From NCBI GenBank assembly GCA_945906835.1, contig CAMDRL010000030.1, positions 1 through 11,326 on the forward strand: a stretch of DNA of 11,326 nt, given 5' to 3'. Below, piece after piece: positions 1 through 5,894 of the stretch. This DNA is from Rickettsia typhi. GTDB lineage: Bacteria; Pseudomonadota; Alphaproteobacteria; Rickettsiales; UBA1997. Each line of letters begins with the position of its first letter. Position 1 is the first letter of the stretch. Made by a program: the position numbers and the translations under genes. The notes under the pieces were generated by a model. It had not been told where the DNA came from. It saw only the letters and a list, made by a program, of their open reading frames with translations, and searched no databases.

Positions 1-2
1 GC

Positions 3-140
3 TTAAACTCCGTGCTTCAAGCCGCCAAAAGAAAAGCAAGAGGTTACGGAGCAGAACATTTTATAACAATGGCTTACTTTTTAACTGGGAAATTGAACTT
101 CTCAAAGGTGAATAAATTTTGCTTTACCCACTCATTTTGA
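3..140 (+). CDS. ISL3-family transposase, C-terminal fragment
   Basis: This is the last 45 residues of a reading frame that enters from the left edge and ends at TGA 138-140. It reads LNSVLQAAKRKARGY, then HFITMAYFLTGKLNF. That matches the C-terminal end of DDE transposases of the ISL3 type, where an 'N-S-x-x-Q-A-A-K-x-K-A-R-G-Y' block is followed by a hydrophobic 'M-x-Y-x-x-x-G-K-L' stretch. The catalytic DDE residues would lie upstream of the window, so activity cannot be judged. A likely terminal inverted repeat begins inside the last codons and ends 9 nt after the stop, which is normal for a compact insertion sequence. The family call rests on motif recognition only; another DDE family with a similar tail is possible. 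Confidence 0.65.
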   Translation, partial: LNSVLQAAKRKARGYGAEHFITMAYFLTGKLNFSKVNKFCFTHSF

Positions 141-149
141 AAAAGAGCC
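121..149. repeat. Probable right terminal inverted repeat of the ISL3-type element
   Basis: Read on the minus strand, this stretch begins GGCTCTTTTTCAAAATGAG. ISL3-family ends, as I recall them, commonly start with GGCTCTT or a close variant. It overlaps the last codons of the transposase and stops 9 nt after the TGA, where an IS end is expected. If correct, the element ends at 149 and the 8 bases that follow (ATTTAACT, 150-157) would be one copy of its target duplication. The left end is outside the window, so the pairing cannot be verified. Confidence 0.45.
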
Positions 150-187
150 ATTTAACTTTTATACGCGCCAAGGAAGGACTTAAGCAA

Positions 188-1117
188 ATTGGTAAATCTG
201 CTGTCATATCTAAAAAACTTCAGGCTATAGTTTCGGCAAAAACTCACAGTATTTCAAAAGTTGCTGCAATCTATAATGTTACAAATAAAAGCCTTACTTT
301 TTGGATTAAAAGTCTACGCAACGGATCTTTATATGATTTAACACCAAAAAATAAAGCTACGCGAACACCTCTTCTTGGGAAGTCTGAAGGAGAAATTATT
401 CTAAAATGGATTGAGCAAGATTCTAATTTAACAATTAAAAAAATTAGATTAAAAATAAAAAAAGAAATACAAATTACTGTCAGCAAGTTAACCGTTCACA
501 GATTAATTAAAAATCTAGGATTTAGCTATGTCAACGCAAGACCAAACACCACAAACAAAAAGAAATTCAACTAGAAGACTTTAAAAAAAACTCTAATCGA
601 AATCAAAGAAAAAAATCTAAATAAGCCGATTTTATATTTTGACGAATCAAAATTTGGCACAAAAACCAAAACTGGTCTTGAATGTTTTAAAAAAGGCAGT
701 CGAACTAGAGTAAAAGTAAAGCTGGGATTTAAGAATTTTTATCTTTATTCAAGCGCAAATCCAAACAATGGCAAGCACTTCACGCTACTAATGCCAAATG
801 TTGATACGGATTGCATGAATGCTTATCTGCACGAATTATCTCGCGAAATAACAGAAGATTTTATTCTAATTATGGATGGCGCTGGCTGGCATAAATCAAA
901 TAATTTAATTATTCCAAAAAATATTGAAATTATTTTGCTTCCACCATATTGCCCTGAACTCAACCCTGTAGAGATGTTATGGAAATATATTAAAGATAAT
1001 ACCATTAAAAATAAAGCATTTGAAACGCTACAAATTCTTGAAAATGAGGTTTGTGAGTTTGTTGCTAAACTAGAAAATAATGTTGTTATGAGTGTTTGTG
1101 ATGGGTTGAGTAGTTAG
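188..1117 (+). pseudogene. IS630-family transposase, interrupted
   Basis: The product is a DDE transposase of the IS630/Tc1-mariner type. An N-terminal helix-turn-helix region (ISKVAAIYNVTNKSLTFWIK) is followed by a second DNA-binding part (LTVHRLIKNLGFSYV) and a DDE catalytic core. The catalytic residues are visible as YFDESKFG (about 640), LIMDGAGWHKS (about 870) and LPPYCPELNPVEMLWKYIK (about 930-990), so both aspartates and the glutamate are present. Frame 2 is open throughout except for TAG at 572-574. Around it the family sequence HHKQKEIQLEDF is readable only in frame 1 (547-582). This means one A is missing near 545 and one A is extra in the A8 run at 583-590. The two shifts cancel but leave the amber codon. 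No ATG starts the protein: ATT at 188, where the family-like GKSAVISKKL begins, follows AAGGAAGGA at a normal distance. A TTG at 119 lies inside the neighbouring ISL3 end. Probably inactive; programmed recoding is a less likely alternative. Confidence 0.8.
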
Positions 1118-1234
1118 GAGTGGGAAATGGTATTATTTTTTCGCCAGCTTGCGCCAAGCACATTTTTTCTTCTAAAGATAAATTTTCTTTGGACAATTTT
1201 TTTGAAATCAATGATAGTTAGAAACATTATAGTT

Positions 1235-1302
1235 TGTCATTCTAAGCGAAGCGAAGAATCTCTTTTAATCTCATGAGATGCTTCGCTGTGCGGGACATGA
1301 CA
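1235..1302. repeat. Intergenic palindromic repeat, copy 1
   Basis: This is an imperfect palindrome with outer arms TGTCAT (1235-1240) and ATGACA (1297-1302). Inner arms are AGCGAAGC...ATCTC and its partner GAGATGCTTCGCT, and the centre is the perfect 12-bp palindrome ATCTCATGAGAT (1268-1279). It has the look of the small non-coding palindromic elements found in gaps of many proteobacterial genomes, with GTCATTC outer ends and a GCGAAGCG motif. It sits between the IS630 relic and rlmN and has no coding potential of its own. A related, more decayed copy lies at 2469-2545. Confidence 0.7.
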
Positions 1303-1363
1303 TTTGTAGAGTTCAAAAATGACAGCCTTATTATACTTCAATAAAAAAAACCAAATATAATCT

Positions 1364-2431
1364 ATGATAAATCTAATAGGACTAAGTAAAAAATATCTAG
1401 AAGAAAAGCTAATTGAAATAGGAGAGAAACCTTTTCGCGCCAAACAAATTTGGAATTGGATTTATGCTCGCGGTGCTTTATCTTTTGACGAAATGACTAA
1501 TATTTCCAAAGAGACTCGCGTGGTTTTAGCGCAGCATTTTTCTATTTCGCGCCCTGAAATTTCTAAAGATTTAACTTCTTTTGATGGCACTAGAAAATGG
1601 CTGGTGAAATTCACTGATGGTAAAGAAGTTGAAGTAGTTTTTATTCCCGAAGAAACTCGCGGAACCCTTTGTATCTCGTCGCAAGTTGGCTGTACTTTAG
1701 CTTGTAAATTCTGCCATACTGGCACGCAAACTTGGGTAAGAAATTTAGAAGCCAGCGAAATTATTTCACAAATTTTAATTGCTAAAGATTTAATTAAAGA
1801 TTGGGATAGAAATAATCGCCGCCTTACCAACATAGTATTCATGGGCATGGGCGAGCCTTTTTTTAATTATGAAAATGTGGCTGGGACAGTTAAAATTTTA
1901 AATGATACTGAAGGCTTAGATATGTCGGCGCGCAAAACTACTATCTCAACTTCTGGCTTGGTTCCTGAAATTTTACGCTGCGCCAAAGAGCTAAAAACCA
2001 ATTTAGCAATATCGCTTCACGCCACAAATGACAAGCTTAGAACTGATATAATGGCAATTAACAAAAAATATCCTTTAGCAGAATTGATGAAGGCTTGCCA
2101 AACTTATAATAAATTAAATCCTAATCAAAAAATTACTTTTGAATATGTAATGTTGCGCGGCGTTAATGACAAAGAAGAGCATGCCCGCGAATTAATAAAT
2201 TTAATTAAGAGATATAATCTTAATGCTAAAATTAATTTAATTCCTTTTAACCCTTGGCTGGGCTGTGATTACACAAATTCTGAGCAACAAACTATTCTTA
2301 AATTTCAAAAAATTTTGAAAGATGCTAATTTAGTTGCGCCGGTTAGAAAAACTCGCGGCGAAGATGTAATGGCAGCTTGTGGTCAACTGAAATCAGCGTC
2401 GGAGAGACAAAAGAAGTTGAGACCCACTTAA
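1364..2431 (+). CDS. rlmN: Dual-specificity 23S rRNA (A2503-C2) / tRNA (A37-C2) methyltransferase RlmN
   Basis: This radical-SAM enzyme methylates C2 of A2503 in 23S rRNA and of A37 in some tRNAs, which supports peptidyl-transferase function and decoding accuracy. The 355-residue length is normal. Residues 4-36 align with the usual N-terminus (NLIGLS...EKPFRAKQIWNWIY), so ATG 1364 is the best start. The radical-SAM cluster is Cys110-x3-Cys114-x2-Cys117 in GCTLACKFCHTG. GMGEP (161-165) is the SAM-binding motif, and ISLHA (217-221) and the C-terminal RGEDVMAACGQL (331-342) follow. Cys339 in that last block is the cysteine that forms the methyl-transfer and protein-RNA adduct, so the enzyme looks intact. 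The gene stands alone on the plus strand, facing dnaJ. No Shine-Dalgarno sequence precedes it. The last codons (KKLRPT) match a terminator arm near rpsP and may be repeat-derived. Confidence 0.95.
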   Translation: MINLIGLSKKYLEEKLIEIGEKPFRAKQIWNWIYARGALSFDEMTNISKETRVVLAQHFSISRPEISKDLTSFDGTRKWLVKFTDGKEVEVVFIPEETRGTLCISSQVGCTLACKFCHTGTQTWVRNLEASEIISQILIAKDLIKDWDRNNRRLTNIVFMGMGEPFFNYENVAGTVKILNDTEGLDMSARKTTISTSGLVPEILRCAKELKTNLAISLHATNDKLRTDIMAINKKYPLAELMKACQTYNKLNPNQKITFEYVMLRGVNDKEEHARELINLIKRYNLNAKINLIPFNPWLGCDYTNSEQQTILKFQKILKDANLVAPVRKTRGEDVMAACGQLKSASERQKKLRPT

Positions 2432-2468
2432 AAAACTTATTAGAATATTTTCTTTACCTCAAAAATAT

Positions 2469-2545
2469 GTCAGGATACGCATTAAAAGATTAGCTTTTTA
2501 AGCAAATCTCATGAGATCCTCGACACTTAAGCATCAAAGATGACA
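2469..2545. repeat. Intergenic palindromic repeat, decayed copy 2
   Basis: This copy shares the central ATCTCATGAGAT (2506-2517) with the element at 1235-1302 and ends in ATGACA (2540-2545), as that one does. The right arm is readable (ATCCTCGAC, then GATGACA). The left arm from about 2469 (TGTCAGGATACGC) is only a loose match, so the copy has decayed or the left boundary is wrong. It occupies the gap between the convergent rlmN and dnaJ and could form a structure that limits read-through in both directions. Confidence 0.5.
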
Positions 2546-2569
2546 AGTGTTTTGATAAATTTTCTTGTC

Positions 2570-3706
2570 CTAAGAAAACAAATCCGTCACCTTCTTAAAA
2601 AAACTCTCAGACTTAGGATTACTAGACTTCTTATTCATCAACAAATCCAATTTCTGCAATAACTCTCTTTCTTCAGAAGAAAGTTTTATCGGAGTTTCAA
2701 TTTCAATTTTAACATACATATTGCCCCTTCTGCCCCCTGAATTCATCACGGTCATGCCTTTAGATTTCAAACGGAATTGATTGCCGTTTTGCGCGCCTTC
2801 CAGAATTTGTAAGCGAGCTTTTTCACCATCAATTGTTGGAATTTCAACAGATCCACCAAGTGCAGCGGTAGTAAATTTAAGAGGTATTTCAAAATGAATA
2901 TCATCACCCTTGCGAGTAAAAAATTGATGTTTACGAATTGTAATGAATACATATAAATCTCCCGCTTGACCACCTCTCAAGCCTGCTTCACCCTCTCCAG
3001 ACAATCTAATTTTATTACCCTCTTCCACGCCAGCTGGAATTTTTACTGATAGTGTTTTTTCTTTATTAATTCTGCCTTCACCATGACAAGTTTTGCATGG
3101 ATTTTTGATCACCTGACCAGTTCCAGAACAGACTCCGCAAGTTCTTTCCACAATAAAGAATCCTTGTTGCGCCCTTACCTTACCAGAACCACGACAATTG
3201 CCGCATTCCACTGGCCTCTCACCTTCTTTACAGCCGCTTCCTTTGCAAGTTATGCAAAAAGTTGGAATTGAAAAAGAAATTGTTTCAGTTGAGCCACGAA
3301 AAGCCTCTTCCAAAGAAATTTCTAAATTGTAACGAATGTCTGAACCGCGAACTGCTGAACTTCTTTTTCTGTTTTGCTGTCTGCCACCATCGCCAAAAAT
3401 ATCAGAAAAATTACTAAAAATATCATTAAAATCAAAACCATCAAAGCCACCTTGCCCAGAGTGACTACCGCCACTACCTTGACCAAAAGCTGAATGGCCA
3501 TATTGATCGTAAGCTGCTTTTTTCTGATCGTCTTTTAAAACCTCATAAGCTTCAGTTGCTTCTTTAAACTTCACTTCCGCATCTTTATTTCCCGGATTGC
3601 GGTCTGGATGATATTGCATCGCTAATTTACGATAAGCCTTTTTAATTTCGTCAGCCGAAGCGTTTTTGGCAATGGCTAAAATTTCGTAATAGTCTCTCTT
3701 TGACAT
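2570..3706 (-). CDS. dnaJ: Chaperone protein DnaJ (Hsp40, type I)
   Basis: This cytosolic co-chaperone stimulates the ATPase of DnaK and delivers unfolded clients. All domains of a full type I DnaJ are visible in 378 residues. The J domain covers about residues 4-70, with HPD at 33-35. A Gly/Phe-rich linker runs from about 74 to 108. The zinc region has four CxxCxGxG repeats: Cys151/154, Cys168/171, Cys190/193 and Cys204/207. The C-terminal client-binding beta domains (about 215-355) end in a lysine/serine-rich tail. ATG 3706 places DYYEIL directly at the N-terminus, as expected. The gene lies 63 nt downstream of rdgB on the same strand. dnaK, its usual neighbour, is absent from the window. 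There is no Shine-Dalgarno sequence, and no heat-shock promoter could be recognised. Confidence 0.97.
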   Translation of the reverse strand: MSKRDYYEILAIAKNASADEIKKAYRKLAMQYHPDRNPGNKDAEVKFKEATEAYEVLKDDQKKAAYDQYGHSAFGQGSGGSHSGQGGFDGFDFNDIFSNFSDIFGDGGRQQNRKRSSAVRGSDIRYNLEISLEEAFRGSTETISFSIPTFCITCKGSGCKEGERPVECGNCRGSGKVRAQQGFFIVERTCGVCSGTGQVIKNPCKTCHGEGRINKEKTLSVKIPAGVEEGNKIRLSGEGEAGLRGGQAGDLYVFITIRKHQFFTRKGDDIHFEIPLKFTTAALGGSVEIPTIDGEKARLQILEGAQNGNQFRLKSKGMTVMNSGGRRGNMYVKIEIETPIKLSSEERELLQKLDLLMNKKSSNPKSESFFKKVTDLFS

Positions 3707-3769
3707 GATTAATTAATGCTTTTTTGGAAAAATTTTAAAGTTGTGTTGAGATAAGAATAAATTAAAGTT

Positions 3770-4405
3770 TTACAAGCCCTTTGTCCAGTTTAAAAGCTTA
3801 TTAAAAGCATCTCCACGATGAGAAATTTGATCTTTTAATTGTGGATCAATTTCACCAAAAGTTTTATCCATTCCATCTTTAATAAAAATTGGATCATATC
3901 CAAACCCTCTACCTCCTTGCGGTGGTAAGGTTAAAAAACCATCAACTCTGCCTTCAAAAGAAATTTCAAAATTAGTTTTTGGATCAAAAAGTGCTAAATT
4001 ACAGATGAAATGAGCGCGCGGTTTTTGCCCAAGGTTTTGCACTGGATTAAAACCATTTTCTGATAATTGATTAGCTATTTTTTCAAAAGCAAACTTGAAA
4101 TTAGTTTCTCCTTTAGAATCTTTCGCAAATCTCGCCGAATGAATTCCCGGTTCGCCATTCAAGTCTTCAATACACAATCCAGAATCATCAGCCAAAGAAA
4201 AAAGATTGGTTTTTTTAGCGTAATATTTGGCTTTTAAAAGAGCATTTTCTGCAAAAGTTTTTCCAGTTTCTTCTGGCTCTTCAAGGTTAAATTGTAATGT
4301 TGAAATCGCCTTAATTTTAATCGAATTTAACAATTCAGCAATTTCAATAAATTTACCTTTATTTCCTGTGGCGATTAAAATTTTTGATGGAAGTTTGAAT
4401 GTCAT
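3770..4405 (-). CDS. rdgB: Non-canonical purine NTP pyrophosphatase RdgB/HAM1 (dITP/XTP pyrophosphatase)
   Basis: The enzyme hydrolyses dITP, ITP and XTP to monophosphates and keeps deaminated purines out of DNA and RNA. With the start at ATG 4405 it has 211 residues, close to the usual 195-210. Motifs in order are ATGNKGK (residues 12-18, substrate phosphate binding), LADDSGL (71-77, catalytic and metal-binding acidic residues), GRGFGYDPIF (165-174, base recognition) and SHRGDAF (195-201). The frame stays open upstream to an ATG at 4522, but those 39 extra codons are translated from a palindromic repeat and carry no family sequence, so the inner ATG is preferred. dnaJ follows after 63 nt and may be cotranscribed. 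The strong hairpin at 4564-4606 probably separates this gene from rpsP. An AT-rich GATAAT lies 12 nt before the ATG on the coding strand, but no good -35 box accompanies it. Confidence 0.93.
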   Translation of the reverse strand: MTFKLPSKILIATGNKGKFIEIAELLNSIKIKAISTLQFNLEEPEETGKTFAENALLKAKYYAKKTNLFSLADDSGLCIEDLNGEPGIHSARFAKDSKGETNFKFAFEKIANQLSENGFNPVQNLGQKPRAHFICNLALFDPKTNFEISFEGRVDGFLTLPPQGGRGFGYDPIFIKDGMDKTFGEIDPQLKDQISHRGDAFNKLLNWTKGL

Positions 4406-4433
4406 TCGAATATTTAAATTATCATATTTCAAT

Positions 4434-4523
4434 TTTGTTATTCCCACTCTCCCTTTTCCCACGAAGGTGGAAATCCATTTTTTAAAGCAAGAACTGGATT
4501 CTAGACTTCGCGGGAATAACAAA
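4434..4523. repeat. Nested palindromic intergenic repeat upstream of rdgB
   Basis: The outer arms are a perfect 12-bp inverted repeat, TTTGTTATTCCC (4434-4445) and GGGAATAACAAA (4512-4523). Inside them CGAAG (4462-4466) pairs with CTTCG (4506-4510), and an AATCCA unit pairs with the TGGATT at 4495-4500. The overall pattern (TTATTCCC, ACGAAGGTGG, AATCCA, then TGGATTCTAGACTTCGCGGGAA) is that of a widespread class of mobile palindromic repeats. It is a different family from the one at 1235. Its right arm ends 18 nt before the rdgB start region's AT-rich leader, so it probably moved in just behind the rdgB promoter area. It is open in the rdgB frame (see findings). Confidence 0.75.
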
Positions 4524-4562
4524 GAAGGGCGTGAATTGCAATGAGTAAATATTTAAAAAAAC

Positions 4563-4606
4563 AAAAAAAGCGGGACCAACTTATAGAAGTTGAGACCCGC
4601 TTTTTT
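4563..4606. terminator. Rho-independent terminator of rpsP, symmetric
   Basis: A long hairpin starts 18 nt beyond the rpsP stop. The outer stem AAAAAAGCGGG (4564-4574) pairs with CCCGCTTTTTT (4596-4606), and the inner stem CAACTT pairs with AAGTTG around the loop ATAG. On the minus strand the stem is followed by a run of seven T, the expected form for ending rpsP transcripts. On the plus strand it also ends in six T, so it can act in both directions. It separates rpsP from rdgB. Confidence 0.9.
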
Positions 4607-4623
4607 AAAGAGAATAAAAAAAA

Positions 4624-5082
4624 CTAAGCAACAGACTCTTCGGGAGCAGCTTCTACAGCAACTTCAGCAGGTTTGTTAGCTTCTGCTTCAGCCGCAGCTG
4701 CAGCTTTTGCAGCCTCAACTTCAGCTATAGCGGCAGCTTTAGCTTCAGCTTCTTTTTTAGATGCTTCTAAAGCTTTTTTCTTCATATTAGAACCTTTATC
4801 TTTTGGCTTGAAATCAGGCTTATATTTTTCAGCACCTTTAACGCCAAGGGCAACCAAAAAACCAGCAACTCTTTCAGTTGGTTGTGCACCAACAGAAAGC
4901 CAGTGTTCAATTCTTTCTTTATCAATTGTAACACGACCTTCTTTGTCATCAGCAAGAAGTGGATTGTAAGTACCAACTTTTTCAAGAAACTTACTGTCTC
5001 TAGGAGAAGTGTGGTTTGTAACAAGAATACGATAGAAAGGAAGCTTTTTTCTTCCACCTCTAGAAAGACGAATTTTTAACAT
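4624..5082 (-). CDS. rpsP: 30S ribosomal protein S16
   Basis: S16 is a 16S rRNA-binding protein needed for assembly of the 30S body. Residues 1-82 are the conserved core: [20 protein letters not shown], a YNPLL motif at 39-43, and the [15 protein letters not shown] block at 58-72. ATG 5082 is chosen because MLKIRLxRxG is the standard N-terminus; an open stretch of 28 codons before it contains nothing recognisable. The C-terminus has about 60 residues beyond the core. It is rich in Ala, Glu and Lys (for example [20 protein letters not shown]) and looks like a charged helix, as reported for other alphaproteobacterial S16 proteins. The total of 152 residues compares with about 82 in E. coli. The usual downstream genes rimM, trmD and rplS are absent; a strong terminator follows directly. 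No Shine-Dalgarno sequence is present. Confidence 0.96.
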   Translation of the reverse strand: MLKIRLSRGGRKKLPFYRILVTNHTSPRDSKFLEKVGTYNPLLADDKEGRVTIDKERIEHWLSVGAQPTERVAGFLVALGVKGAEKYKPDFKPKDKGSNMKKKALEASKKEAEAKAAAIAEVEAAKAAAAAEAEANKPAEVAVEAAPEESVA

Positions 5083-5328
5083 GTTTTTATTTTTAGTTAG
5101 TTGTGAATCAGTACCTTTAAGATAATTAGGAAATCTGAAAAACGACGGAATCGAGGAGGGCGACAATTTAGTGGCAGAAGATAAGTTTGCAACTGATTTG
5201 TTGACCTCTGAAATAAAATGAAATATTAGCTAACGATGCCTAACAAAATCACCTTGCAAAATCAACATTTTTACAAAAAACAGAAAAACTTCTCAAGCTA
5301 ATAAATAAAAGGATAAAACCCTATTTTT
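5083..5328. other. Gap between rpsP and regA, no gene recognised
   Basis: This AT-rich stretch should hold the rpsP promoter and leader, because rpsP is first in its transcript on the minus strand. Short open frames occur but none has a convincing start or recognisable sequence. A possible minus-strand pair TTGCAA and TAAATT with a 16-nt spacer lies near 5170-5195, but it matches consensus too poorly to call. No tRNA or known small RNA was recognised. Confidence 0.4.
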
Positions 5329-5358
5329 TTGAATTTTCTACACATGTAGAAAATTCAA
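5329..5358. terminator. Perfect 13-bp hairpin overlapping the regA stop codon
   Basis: TTGAATTTTCTAC (5329-5341) pairs perfectly with GTAGAAAATTCAA (5346-5358) around the loop ACAT. The regA stop codon (5355-5357 on the minus strand) is inside the stem. T runs flank the hairpin on the plus strand, so the classical U-tract is on the strand opposite to regA. On the regA transcript the stem is followed by A residues. It may therefore protect the mRNA 3' end or stop antisense transcripts rather than act as a standard terminator for regA. Confidence 0.6.
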
Positions 5359-5891
5359 TTTTTAAAGTGGTTTTTTTCCATTTTTCTAGCCAAAGTTCTT
5401 CTGTGCATTCCAAGAATTCTTGCCGCTTTAGAAATATTAAAATCAGCTTCCACCAAAGCTTGATGGATAAATTCCCACTCGATGTTTTTGATAGAAGTTT
5501 TTTTGACGGGAATATTAATTTTTTCATCAAAAGATTTATTGCCAAATGCCGATATTATTGCGTCAACATTGGCTGGTTTTGCCAAATAATAACAAGCCCC
5601 CAGCTTGATTGCTTCTATTGTGGTTGTAATGCTGGCGTAACCTGTAAGCATTACAATTTTTATTGAACTGTCAAACTCACTTAGCGCCTTAATGCATTCT
5701 AAACCAGATTCCCCTGACATTTTTAAATCAACCACTGCGTATCTGGGATGAAAAAATTTTAAAGTCTTAATCGCCTCTTTAACGCTATTAGCTATTTTCA
5801 CTTCATAACCCCTTCTTACAAAAGACTTTCCAAGGCTTTCCGCCAAAACTTTGTCATCTTCTACAATCAAAATTGTTTGATAATTTTGCAT
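5355..5891 (-). CDS. regA: Two-component response regulator of the RegA/PrrA/ActR family
   Basis: This is the DNA-binding response regulator of the RegB-RegA redox system, which in studied alphaproteobacteria controls respiration, terminal oxidases and carbon and nitrogen fixation. The receiver domain (residues 6-118) has acidic residues ILIVEDD (7-13), the phosphorylation site Asp55 in VVDLKMSGESG, Thr83 in MLTGYAS, and Lys105 in AKPA. The C-terminal Fis-type helix-turn-helix (about 140-172) reads NISKAARILGMHRRTLARKM, the hallmark of this family (NxSxxARxLxMHRRTLxR). The proline-rich hinge of RegA is reduced to a lysine-rich linker with a single proline. At 178 residues the length is normal. 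It starts 3 nt after the sensor kinase gene, so the two are surely cotranscribed with the kinase first. The senC/prrC gene found in many such loci is not between them. The gene symbol is by family; the true orthologue name may be actR or prrA. Confidence 0.9.
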   Translation of the reverse strand: MQNYQTILIVEDDKVLAESLGKSFVRRGYEVKIANSVKEAIKTLKFFHPRYAVVDLKMSGESGLECIKALSEFDSSIKIVMLTGYASITTTIEAIKLGACYYLAKPANVDAIISAFGNKSFDEKINIPVKKTSIKNIEWEFIHQALVEADFNISKAARILGMHRRTLARKMEKNHFKN

Positions 5892-5894
5892 AAT

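Noticed and set aside
1118..1133. GAGTGGG (1118-1124) is the reverse complement of CCCACTC at 127-133 and could be read as the two terminal repeats of the IS630 element.
   Set aside because: Only seven bases match cleanly, and the left copy lies inside the probable ISL3 terminal repeat, so the pairing is better explained by chance.
1356..1361. Perfect TATAAT directly before rlmN.
   Set aside because: It ends 2 nt before the ATG, so transcription would begin inside the coding region, and no -35 element lies 16-18 nt upstream.
2767..3271. Open frames in other phases within dnaJ, and similar ones within rlmN, rdgB, rpsP, regA, regB and nuoG.
   Set aside because: They overlap well-supported genes, show no family motifs, and follow from the base composition of the real coding frame.
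5083..5166. Open extension of 28 codons before the rpsP start.
   Set aside because: S16 proteins begin with MLKIRL-type sequence, and the extra codons show no conserved features.
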